Positions 43,698 through 50,244 of a DNA stretch of 64,000 bases are shown piece after piece. Source of the DNA: Candidatus Nitrosotenuis chungbukensis (GTDB taxonomy: Archaea; Thermoproteota; Nitrososphaeria; Nitrososphaerales; Nitrosopumilaceae); the NCBI RefSeq assembly GCF_000685395.1, contig NZ_AVSQ01000020.1, positions 125,396 to 189,395 of the forward strand, written 5' to 3'. The position numbers were made by a program, and so were the translations under genes. The notes beneath the pieces are model-generated. The model saw nothing but the letters and a program-made list of their open reading frames with translations, was not told where the DNA came from and searched no databases. Position 1 is the stretch's first letter; every line of letters begins with the position of its first letter.

Positions 43698-43796
43698 TTC
43701 ACCTCCTCTTGAGACCCTGCAAAGACTAGACGATCAGAGTTTTTCAAATCGCCTGCGTTTTGTTGTTTTGTCCGCATGAGGATGGTTCCACAAAAT

Positions 43797-43833
43797 AATA
43801 TTAGTAAATATTCAACTGCTGGCGGCATGCCTT
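43797..43833 (+). promoter_or_regulatory. Repeated bipartite element, copy E1
   Basis: TATTAGT ending at 43805, exactly 16 nt, then GCGGCATGCCTT (43822-43833). The ATG in the palindrome GGCATGCC opens an 8-residue frame (MPYYSKTV). One of five copies with the same geometry between 43.8 and 50.0 kb; it points toward the 3' end of the oppositely oriented gene. Confidence 0.6.
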
Positions 43834-43885
43834 ACTACAGTAAAACCGTGTAAATTCAAGAAAAGTTTTCAGAATGACAGTAGGA

Positions 43886-44470
43886 TCAGATCATTTTAGA
43901 TTTGATGTTTTTGTATTTTGATAGATCTGGAATGTATTCTATTTGAATGCTGGATGTCTGTTTTGCATTTATTTGAACGTTGTAATCGTTACATTTTCCC
44001 GTTTGCAGAGTTTTGCTCGATAGCACAACATACTGCTCAATTGGGGATTTGATCAAAAACGACGGCTGCAGAATTGCGGATTTTTCCATGCATGCCCTGA
44101 ACTTGACTAGGAATTTTTCTTTGCCCAGAGACACGGATGACAGTATTTTTACATCGATCTTCTTTTCTTTCGCACCTTGCATCAGCATGCCGATCTCTTC
44201 GTAATTTTTGTCAATTTTGCTTTTTCCTACGAAATACCAGCCTGAGCTTTTGTACAATTTTATGCATTCACTTGTAAAGACTTTATGCCCATATTTTTCA
44301 CGGAATTTTTTCTCGCCTAACTCTTTGTATCTTTCGTACATCAATTTACACATATTATCATCAAATTTAGCTTCAGCGGAAATAATTGAAGCACCAGAAA
44401 TTGTCATGGCAAGTACTAGAACTCCTGCAAACATTCCCAAACAGTTTATTTTCAGAGTTTTCAATAGCAT
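43886..44470 (-). CDS. Secreted protein of unknown function
   Basis: A 194-residue exported protein: signal peptide (about 1-34, ending SAEAKF), then a soluble domain with four Cys spread over the chain (CKLMYERYKEL, SECIKLYKSSGWYFVG, FRACMEKSA, GKCNDY). The Cys may pair as disulfides outside the cell. No known family. ATG at 44470 is preceded by AGGGGA at a good distance. A 13-bp inverted repeat lies immediately upstream. Confidence 0.65.
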   Translation of the reverse strand: MLLKTLKINCLGMFAGVLVLAMTISGASIISAEAKFDDNMCKLMYERYKELGEKKFREKYGHKVFTSECIKLYKSSGWYFVGKSKIDKNYEEIGMLMQGAKEKKIDVKILSSVSLGKEKFLVKFRACMEKSAILQPSFLIKSPIEQYVVLSSKTLQTGKCNDYNVQINAKQTSSIQIEYIPDLSKYKNIKSKMI

Positions 44471-44492
44471 CTAAATCCCCTGGAAAAAATAT

Positions 44493-44586
44493 TGAACACA
44501 AACTATCGACATATTGGGGGTTGGTTGAAAACACCTATACACACCATCTCGTAACGCTGGGTATGGAACGCCGTAGTTTGTGTTCA
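44493..44586. repeat. 13-bp perfect inverted repeat flanking 68 bp
   Basis: TGAACACAAACTA at 44493-44505 and its exact reverse complement at 44574-44586. The 68 bp between hold no frame of note. It lies between the start of the 43886-44470 gene and element E2. It may be a MITE-like remnant, an RNA stem in the leader or an operator pair. Confidence 0.55.
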
Positions 44587-44603
44587 TGACTAAACAATCA
44601 AAT

Positions 44604-44645
44604 CATATTATTAGTGCATAATCGTGGTTTTGCGGTGTGCCTTCT
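44604..44645 (+). promoter_or_regulatory. Repeated bipartite element, copy E2
   Basis: ATATTATTAGT ending at 44615, 16 nt, then GCGGTGTGCCTT (44632-44643). The start codon of the palindrome is GTG (44637-44639) and opens a 21-residue frame ending at 44702, antisense to the zinc-finger gene 44645-44845. Confidence 0.6.
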
Positions 44646-44845
44646 TACACCACACATTCAATCTTTCGCGAGCCGACAATCTGCAGGCATTCCAATTCAT
44701 AAAAACAGTTTAGGTGGAACTGCTCCACAGTCTTTTGTCCGCACACGATGCAGATTTTCTGAATGCTCTTCTTACATTTTGCACAAAGCGCGCTAGTCAC
44801 CTGAATATTTCCACACTGCCTACAATGTTCATCGGGAATTTCCAA
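44645..44845 (-). CDS. Mini zinc-finger protein, paralogue 1
   Basis: A 66-residue protein with the pattern CxxC-x9-CxxC-x7-CxxC-x8-HxxC (CRQC, CAKC, CIVC, HLNC). Eight ligands in this spacing would bind two zinc ions. Paralogues with the same pattern lie at 45770-45979 and 49198-49548. A treble-clef or cross-brace (RING/B-box-like) fold is inferred from spacing. TTG start at 44845 (MEIPDEHCRQC). It is the middle one of small minus-strand genes here; role unknown, perhaps protein-protein or nucleic-acid contact. Confidence 0.7.
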   Translation of the reverse strand: MEIPDEHCRQCGNIQVTSALCAKCKKSIQKICIVCGQKTVEQFHLNCFYELECLQIVGSRKIECVV

Positions 44846-44917
44846 GATGTGTGATTATTTTTGATATAAAGAAATAGTCACTGTGCCGCGGCGTGCTTTA
44901 GTTTCTGTTTTTTGTTT

Positions 44918-45721
44918 CTACTCCACTAGAACAAAAGTTGGCTTCCATCGCAACGGATCAGATGTGATGGTGTATGCTTTTTCAAAATATTTCAAAGCCT
45001 CGTCATATAGTTCCATCTCCTGTAGAGCGTTTGCCTTGTTGACTATGGCGCCAAGACGTCCAGGATTGATTTCCAAGGCCTTATCATACTGCCCTATGGC
45101 ATCTGCATACCTTCCTTGCTCATAGTAGGTGATTCCCTTGTTGACATATGCGGCATACAGTGTATTTGCGTCCACCTTGTCTGCATTTGTAATCACCCTA
45201 TCAAAGTACGGCACTGCATCAGTTTGATTTCCATATATTGAGATCGCTATGCCGGCATTAATTACTGCCCTATAGTCTAAGCTCTTTTTCATTTCCCCCA
45301 CTCGGATTGCCTGGTCAAAGATGTATTTTGCGCCGTCCAGGTCACCGGTCCTTGCCATCGCAATGCCCTTATCCACAAGAGCTTTGACGTTATCTGGTTC
45401 TCGTTTTAACGCCTCGTTGAAATAAAGAAGCGCCACTTCATTGTCTTCTTCTTTGAGGTTTTGCACTGCAGCCTCCAGTAGTTTTGTGGTGCTTGTTGTA
45501 GACAGCACTATGTTTTCATTGTTTTTTTGACCGTCCAGTACAATGTATCCTTTCTCTACTAGGTACTCTATTGCGTTTAGGAATTCTTTTTCTGTGATCT
45601 TGCCTTCAACCCACCATTTGGCAGTCTCTTTTACCCATGAAGGAATGTTCGGGGCAGCATAAACATTCTGAGACAGTAAAACCACAACAAAAAAGAAAAA
45701 AATGACAAAAATGACTTTCAT
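44918..45721 (-). CDS. Exported TPR protein with N-terminal W-motif
   Basis: A 267-residue protein. Signal peptide or anchor (1-22, ending NVYA), then the Trp module IPSWVKETAKWWVEGKI followed by FLNAIEYLVEKGYI (about 25-60). Next come about four TPR repeats (about 78-255; examples ALLYFNEALKREPDNVKALVDKG, here only its start ALLYFNEALKREPDN, and AIGQYDKALEINPGRLGAIV). It likely acts as a scaffold outside the membrane. ATG at 45721. Follows the zinc-finger gene 45770-45979 by 48 bp on the same strand. Confidence 0.82.
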   Translation of the reverse strand: MKVIFVIFFFFVVVLLSQNVYAAPNIPSWVKETAKWWVEGKITEKEFLNAIEYLVEKGYIVLDGQKNNENIVLSTTSTTKLLEAAVQNLKEEDNEVALLYFNEALKREPDNVKALVDKGIAMARTGDLDGAKYIFDQAIRVGEMKKSLDYRAVINAGIAISIYGNQTDAVPYFDRVITNADKVDANTLYAAYVNKGITYYEQGRYADAIGQYDKALEINPGRLGAIVNKANALQEMELYDEALKYFEKAYTITSDPLRWKPTFVLVE

Positions 45722-45769
45722 GGTAGATCATCAGTTCTCATCATTTAAAAAAATATTGCCGTGAGCGAG

Positions 45770-45979
45770 TTATGTGCCAAATAGTTCCAATTGGCAATAA
45801 CAAAACTCATGCAAATCCACCAGTTCTTTGTAATTGCAGCCAATACATTGTGCAAAAACAGGATGCCTGCATTCAGTACAATAGTTACGTTCAGTCATGA
45901 CGTTTTGGCATTTTTTGCATTGCTTTCTTGCTTCGCCCACCAGATCTTCCTTTGTCATACAGACAGTTAGTTGGTTCAT
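45770..45979 (-). CDS. Mini zinc-finger protein, paralogue 2
   Basis: A 69-residue protein with CKKC-x9-CTEC-x7-CIGC-x8-HEFC, the same spacing as paralogue 1. The N-terminal 20 residues differ and add another Cys (C7). ATG at 45979 or 45958. Divergent from the 46029 gene; element E3 lies between. Probably co-transcribed with the TPR gene. Confidence 0.7.
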   Translation of the reverse strand: MNQLTVCMTKEDLVGEARKQCKKCQNVMTERNYCTECRHPVFAQCIGCNYKELVDLHEFCYCQLELFGT

Positions 45980-45996
45980 GAGTTTGTTATGAGAAA

Positions 45997-46035
45997 ATAT
46001 TATTAGTAATTAGCCCCTACATTGCGGTATGCCTT
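45997..46035 (+). promoter_or_regulatory. Repeated bipartite element, copy E3 (promoter of 46029 gene)
   Basis: ATATTATTAGT ending at 46007, 16 nt, then GCGGTATGCCTT (46024-46035). The ATG in the element is the start codon of the 280-residue gene at 46029, and the A/T box lies about 25 nt upstream, so this copy looks like a leaderless promoter. Confidence 0.65.
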
Positions 46036-46871
46036 CTGAGATAGGAGTTTACGGAAACCTTCATTCATACAAACTGTATGTACTTCCAACGGCAAAGCGA
46101 CTTTTTGGAAGCTATTCATTCCGAAGAAAAACGGCCATAAAGCATCATGCTAATGTGCAAAAAATGCTGGAGATCCTAGCACTCCACGGCCCACTCACCA
46201 CGTGGGGAATGGCAAAGGTGGTCCTGCATGACGAGAAGTCTGGAATAAGAACGAAAGAAAAAGAATACAGAAGGTTGCTAAAAGGAAGAAAGGACCGCGG
46301 CAAGCATTCCCCTGGCGTCCTAGACGTTGGGCTAGTAGTAGCAGATGGTAAAAATTATGATCGTGCGCCTGCAGACATTTACAGATTATCATTACACGGG
46401 ATACTGTACTGTCTAGATGTTCTTGACTTTACAAATAAGGAAATCGATACGCTAGCAAAACACTACTCGCATGTTCTGCCATGGGTTTTTGGAAAATGGG
46501 AGTACCTAAAATCGATCATCGGAGGCGACACATATAGGCTAAAAACTCTAGCAAATGGAATTTTTCTTGACAACATACAGGTAACAAAAATGTCAAAATT
46601 CCCAGTGTTTGAGCTCCTCACATACCTATCAATAAAGTACCAAGAATATTTCGAGTACATTGATGAAAAGAAATTGGCCGATCAGATCTCATGCTGGTTT
46701 TACACACATCTGCTAATTTCATCGGGCTCAAAATCATCCATCGATGACGCGAAATGGAAAAAGATCACATCGGATCAAGAGATCAAAAAATGGTATTATG
46801 GCTTTGCCGACGAGGCGATAAGGTTCTACCAAGAAAGGTTCACCACAATCAAGAAACTGGGTAGAAAGTAG
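46029..46871 (+). CDS. Putative winged-helix protein
   Basis: A 280-residue soluble protein. Residues about 40-100 have a winged-helix pattern (MLEILALHGPLTTWGMAKVV, then a basic wing RTKEKEYRRLLKGRKDRG and YRLSLHGILYCLDVL), resembling DNA-binding domains with a restriction-like or helical C-terminal part. The C-terminal 150 residues are helical with aromatic clusters (WYYGFADEAIRFYQERF). No named family. ATG lies inside element E3, predicting a leaderless mRNA. Possibly a regulator for this island; unproven. Confidence 0.65.
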   Translation: MPSEIGVYGNLHSYKLYVLPTAKRLFGSYSFRRKTAIKHHANVQKMLEILALHGPLTTWGMAKVVLHDEKSGIRTKEKEYRRLLKGRKDRGKHSPGVLDVGLVVADGKNYDRAPADIYRLSLHGILYCLDVLDFTNKEIDTLAKHYSHVLPWVFGKWEYLKSIIGGDTYRLKTLANGIFLDNIQVTKMSKFPVFELLTYLSIKYQEYFEYIDEKKLADQISCWFYTHLLISSGSKSSIDDAKWKKITSDQEIKKWYYGFADEAIRFYQERFTTIKKLGRK

Positions 46872-46873
46872 CA

Positions 46874-47239
46874 CTAGGCGTACTTGTTGATTATGCCCTC
46901 TAACGTTTCAAAAGAATAAGGCTTCGATATAGAGTCAAGCAAAGACATGCTCTTGGCCTTGAGGTATTTTTTTTCGTCCTGGTTGTATGCGGTGATAAGA
47001 ATGACTTTGGCAGCAGGATCAATCTGCTTTATCTTAAAAAACGCGTCATAACCGTCCATTTTTGGCATCCTAATATCCATAAACGTCAGGTTCGGTTTGA
47101 CATCCTTGTATTTTGATATCCCGTCCTCACCATCACGTGCTGTGAAAACGTCATGGCCCATGCCCTTAATCATAAAAGCAGTATTTTCCAACAAATCAAC
47201 ATCATCATCCACCAGCAGGATGATTTTTCTATAGTCCAC
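46874..47239 (-). CDS. CheY-like response regulator
   Basis: A 121-residue stand-alone receiver domain. Acidic pocket VDDDVD (10-15), phospho-acceptor D55 in LTFMDIRMPKMDG, Thr/Ala switch region LITAYN and Lys in ISKPYSFE. No output domain, so it must act by protein contact. It follows the histidine kinase gene by 50 bp on the same strand and is the natural partner. GTG or ATG start region at 47239; convergent with the 46029 gene. Confidence 0.9.
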   Translation of the reverse strand: MDYRKIILLVDDDVDLLENTAFMIKGMGHDVFTARDGEDGISKYKDVKPNLTFMDIRMPKMDGYDAFFKIKQIDPAAKVILITAYNQDEKKYLKAKSMSLLDSISKPYSFETLEGIINKYA

Positions 47240-47289
47240 TTAATTTAGAACCTAACAACTTGATAAAAGACTTGCTGACAAATCCTCCA

Positions 47290-49164
47290 TCAGTTGGCAG
47301 GTATTGGAATTGTGACTGTAAAAATCGTCGGGTTGTTCTGAAATTTGATCGAGCCGCCGTGCTGCTCAATAATGTTTTTGCAACTTGCAAGTCCCAGGCC
47401 GGTTCCCTTTTGCTTAGTAGTTACGAGCGGTTTGAAGATGTCTGAAATAACGCTCTGCGGCACGCCAGAGCCAGTGTCTTCTATTTCGATCACAGCGTTT
47501 CCGTTTGCTTTGCTGATTCTAATTGTGATTTTGCCTTGGCCTGCAATGGATTGTATGGAGTTCAGTATCAAATTGATAAATACAATTTCCATTTTTTTCT
47601 CATCGCATGTTATTGTGATGTCATCGCCCTGAACGACAACTTGAATTGCTTTGGGTGTTTCGACTGATTTTATCGCAGAATTGATCATGGTGTTTAGCGA
47701 GACAGGCCTTAGGGAAAGCGGCGTTATCCTTACAAAGTTCAGAACGTCTTCTACCTGATGAGACATGCGAGATACTGCCCTCTCCATCCTTTGAATGACT
47801 TCGCCAATCTGAGGATCAATTGTAGTGTTTCTCTTTATGATGTCCATCCCGCTTTGAATCGTGCCAAGGGGGTTTTTCATGTCGTGTGCCATGCTCGCCG
47901 CGAGCTCACCAATGGCAGTCAGTCTTTCATTTTTTATGCGCGCATTTGCCTCTGCTAGGCTTTTTTCTGTTTTGAATAGTTTTTTCAAAGACACTTCCAT
48001 CTCGTTAAATGAGTCAATTATCGAGTTAATCTCTGCAATTCTGCTTTTTGGCGTTTTTGCCTCAAAATCTCCCTTCCCCAGACGCATTGTAAGTTTTGAC
48101 AGTTTGGCAAGAGGACTTGTAACAAAATACGACAGCGTGACACCCAAAATAGCGGCAGATGTTATTCCAATTAGCGTCGACGTCAGGAAGTTTTTTTCAA
48201 GTTCTTCAAACTCATCAACCACGGAAGATTCCTGTTCAATGACAACAGTCCAGCCAGAACCGCTAAAATCCTTGTACCCTATAGATGAGGCATAAGAGAC
48301 GAATGTCGGGCTTGCCAGAGTATATTCAAAGCTTCCATTATCGGATGTGATGCTGGAGAAATATTCTTTGGGCGTCTCAGTTGGGAAAAAGTTTCCGTTT
48401 TCAAATAACACGTTTCCGTTTTCATCTAGTAGTACGACTGTTTTTTTGGCAGCGTTTACAACGTCGGCATCATTTACAAACTCTTGTAGCAGAACGCGTA
48501 AGCTCACAGAAACACTAAGAGTGCCGATATAATCGGAAGAGTCATCCAAGATAGGATAGGCAAATGTCATCACATGATCGTTGTAATTACTATCAAATTT
48601 CATCGGCCCCACGTAGATTTGTTTGTTTTTTGTGGCCTGCCACCACTCCTCATCTGCCTGTACATAATCAGATTTGCCACTTGCCAACGCGATGTTTGCA
48701 CCGTATTGATTCGTTACAAATAATTCCTTAATCACGTCATAGTTGTATTCATTGTTGTACGCAGTTGCAAAATCACGCAGCTCGTCAGATATTTCGTTTT
48801 TCAGGACATCCTTCAAAAACGGAGTCGTTTTACCGTCGGCCGCAGCGTCAATTTGTGAGTCCAGTTCGGTAAGATCGGAATCAGGATCAAAGTTTCGGTT
48901 TGATTCGGCCACTCTTGTTTGAATTTGTCTTATTTGTGTAAGATCATGAAAATCCGCAATTTTCTGATCTATGTACTTGTCAAGATCTTGCATGATATTG
49001 TTTGCCTGTGCCTGATTCCTAAGCAGTGTTGTCTTTTTTGCTTCGTTGACCGTAAAATCATAGGTAAAGTAGCTATGAATCGCATAGGTCAGAAAGAGTA
49101 CCGTGATTGACGCTATCAGCAAATATGAAATTCTCAATGGTGTCTTGTGTCGTCCTTTTTGCAT
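47290..49164 (-). CDS. Membrane sensor histidine kinase with CACHE domain
   Basis: A 624-residue protein: helix 1 (about 10-30), a large extracytoplasmic double-CACHE sensor (about 35-325, with WWQATKNKQIYVGPMKFDS and VMTFAYPILDDSSDYIGTLSVSV, each here abridged), helix 2 (about 330-352), HAMP (about 353-405) and HisKA with H427 in MAHDMKNPLG. HATPase_c follows with N box NLILNSIQ, G1 EDTGSGVP and G2 GTGLGLASCKNI. CACHE domains usually bind small metabolites. ATG at 49164, 30 nt behind element E4; partner CheY-like gene downstream. Confidence 0.92.
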   Translation of the reverse strand: MQKGRHKTPLRISYLLIASITVLFLTYAIHSYFTYDFTVNEAKKTTLLRNQAQANNIMQDLDKYIDQKIADFHDLTQIRQIQTRVAESNRNFDPDSDLTELDSQIDAAADGKTTPFLKDVLKNEISDELRDFATAYNNEYNYDVIKELFVTNQYGANIALASGKSDYVQADEEWWQATKNKQIYVGPMKFDSNYNDHVMTFAYPILDDSSDYIGTLSVSVSLRVLLQEFVNDADVVNAAKKTVVLLDENGNVLFENGNFFPTETPKEYFSSITSDNGSFEYTLASPTFVSYASSIGYKDFSGSGWTVVIEQESSVVDEFEELEKNFLTSTLIGITSAAILGVTLSYFVTSPLAKLSKLTMRLGKGDFEAKTPKSRIAEINSIIDSFNEMEVSLKKLFKTEKSLAEANARIKNERLTAIGELAASMAHDMKNPLGTIQSGMDIIKRNTTIDPQIGEVIQRMERAVSRMSHQVEDVLNFVRITPLSLRPVSLNTMINSAIKSVETPKAIQVVVQGDDITITCDEKKMEIVFINLILNSIQSIAGQGKITIRISKANGNAVIEIEDTGSGVPQSVISDIFKPLVTTKQKGTGLGLASCKNIIEQHGGSIKFQNNPTIFTVTIPIPAN

Positions 49165-49192
49165 TTAAACTCTAGTTTTTCAACTTATGAAA

Positions 49193-49230
49193 AAGGCATG
49201 CCGCAAGATGTCAGGTATCGACTAATAACA
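49193..49230 (-). promoter_or_regulatory. Repeated bipartite element, copy E4
   Basis: Reading on the minus strand: TGTTATTAGT (49230-49221), 16 nt, then GCGGCATGCCTT (49204-49193). Downstream, after a four-residue frame (MPFS), the histidine kinase ATG follows within 40 nt. On the plus strand the same palindrome supplies the ATG of the zinc-finger gene at 49198. Confidence 0.6.
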
Positions 49231-49548
49231 TTTTGTGAAACTTGTTTCATGAATCAGCAAATAAGAAAAATCAATGATTGGGCTTCAGAAATAAAGTCAG
49301 ACCAATTAGATTCGGAGAGAGAAAGGCTTGCACATTATGACAGTGTGATTAAAAAATTATTTTATGCATGCGAATACTGCGATGGTGCACTCATACATTT
49401 GGCAAATTGCATTGCTTGCAAAAGAGCAACTATCAGAAAGTGCACGCACTGCAACACCGAATTAAGAATCACACATACGACGTGTGAAACATCAGGCAAA
49501 TTTGAGAGTCAAGGTGCCAGTTCTGCATCGGGGGCAGTAAAGCAATGA
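49198..49548 (+). CDS. Mini zinc-finger protein, paralogue 3, with N-terminal extension
   Basis: A 116-residue protein from ATG at 49198 (MPQDVRYRL). The C-terminal half carries CEYC-x9-CIAC-x7-CTHC-x7-HTTC, matching the spacing of the two shorter paralogues. The N-terminal 55 residues add another CETC and a charged helix (DQLDSERERLAHYDSVIKKL). A longer frame from 49147 would overlap the divergent kinase gene. The stop overlaps the next ATG (ATGA), so it is coupled to the secreted-protein gene. Confidence 0.7.
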   Translation: MPQDVRYRLITFCETCFMNQQIRKINDWASEIKSDQLDSERERLAHYDSVIKKLFYACEYCDGALIHLANCIACKRATIRKCTHCNTELRITHTTCETSGKFESQGASSASGAVKQ

Positions 49549-49991
49549 TAAAGCTACTCGGCATCTCTTTAATGGTAGCACTAGTAATTTTGGCCAACAC
49601 GTCTTTGCATTCTGACGCTGCAGTCACGTATGAGAAACAGGAAAACTCAAAATATGTCAAGGATAGAATTGCAGAGCCGCTAAAAGGAAAGTCCGGCTGG
49701 TGGAAGTACATTCTAAGGGTATGTGCAGACGACCATAGCTTGGGCATAACAGAGGTTGTTTTGAGCTCAGACATAGAGACCATCTATCAGGGCGTAAACA
49801 AGGTAATTCCAAAAGGAGATTGTAGTATCTACGGTGCAGTGATGAAGGCAAAAAACGGCAACACTCTAGGATACAAGATAACCCAGAGTCATGAGGCCGT
49901 GCAGAAAGTAATAGACTCAAAACAGGGAAAGATCACAGGCAGTAGTTGGTCCGAGATAGGAAGGTACAAGTTCATTTTAGGATACTTCTAA
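49545..49991 (+). CDS. Secreted protein of unknown function
   Basis: A 148-residue exported protein: signal peptide (about 1-25, ending SDAAV), then a soluble domain with two Cys (LRVCADDHSLG and GDCSIYGAVMKAKNG) that may pair. No family recognised; weak resemblance in style to the 43886-44470 protein. ATG overlaps the zinc-finger stop by 4 bp, so the pair is co-translated. Element E5 lies at and beyond its 3' end, pointing against it. Confidence 0.65.
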   Translation: MIKLLGISLMVALVILANTSLHSDAAVTYEKQENSKYVKDRIAEPLKGKSGWWKYILRVCADDHSLGITEVVLSSDIETIYQGVNKVIPKGDCSIYGAVMKAKNGNTLGYKITQSHEAVQKVIDSKQGKITGSSWSEIGRYKFILGYF

Positions 49992-49995
49992 AATG

Positions 49996-50034
49996 AAAGG
50001 CATGCCGCAACTAATGGACAAGTGATAATAATTA
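49996..50034 (-). promoter_or_regulatory. Repeated bipartite element, copy E5
   Basis: Reading on the minus strand: AATTATTAT (about 50033-50025, one change from the others), 16 nt, then GCGGCATGCCTT (50008-49997). The ATG at 50003 opens an 8-residue frame (MPFILEVS) antisense to the end of the secreted-protein gene. Confidence 0.55.
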
Positions 50035-50087
50035 AATGAAAAAATATTCATCATGCGTGTCGGATATACAACGAAGCGCTGTCATAT

Positions 50088-50119
50088 CAGATGGGGTGGA
50101 AGTGCAACCACCCCATCTG
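50088..50119 (+). other. Perfect 12-bp hairpin with 8-nt loop
   Basis: CAGATGGGGTGG (50088-50099), loop AAGTGCAA, and CCACCCCATCTG (50108-50119). A flanking T/G adds a wobble pair in RNA. It lies 34 nt before the 28-residue zinc microprotein. It has no T-tract, so it is not a simple intrinsic terminator; an RNA control structure, attenuator or transposon-end remnant are the options. Confidence 0.65.
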
Positions 50120-50153
50120 GTTCACATGTGCTGAAAACAGATTTGTGATCATC

Positions 50154-50240
50154 ATGAAATGTAAAAAATGTGGAAAAGAATTTGAAAACAGGAGATCGGA
50201 ATTTTGCTCCCTTGATTGTGCGAGCAATTATTCAAGCTAA
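50154..50240 (+). CDS. 28-residue zinc-binding microprotein
   Basis: The frame from ATG at 50154 to TAA at 50238-50240 encodes MKCKKCGKEFENRRSEF followed by CSLDC and six more residues. CxxC-x11-CxxxC is a compact zinc knuckle of the kind seen in small archaeal zinc ribbons. It ends 4 bp before the ATG of the Ig/W-motif gene on the same strand. The density of ligands in so short a frame makes chance unlikely, but nothing proves translation. Confidence 0.55.
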   Translation: MKCKKCGKEFENRRSEFCSLDCASNYSS

Positions 50241-50244
50241 AGTT

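Noticed and set aside
43691-43829. 45-codon minus-strand frame from element E1 to the start of the small secreted gene
   Set aside because: A frame of this length is not rare by chance and no homology is evident; noted only as a possible leader peptide.
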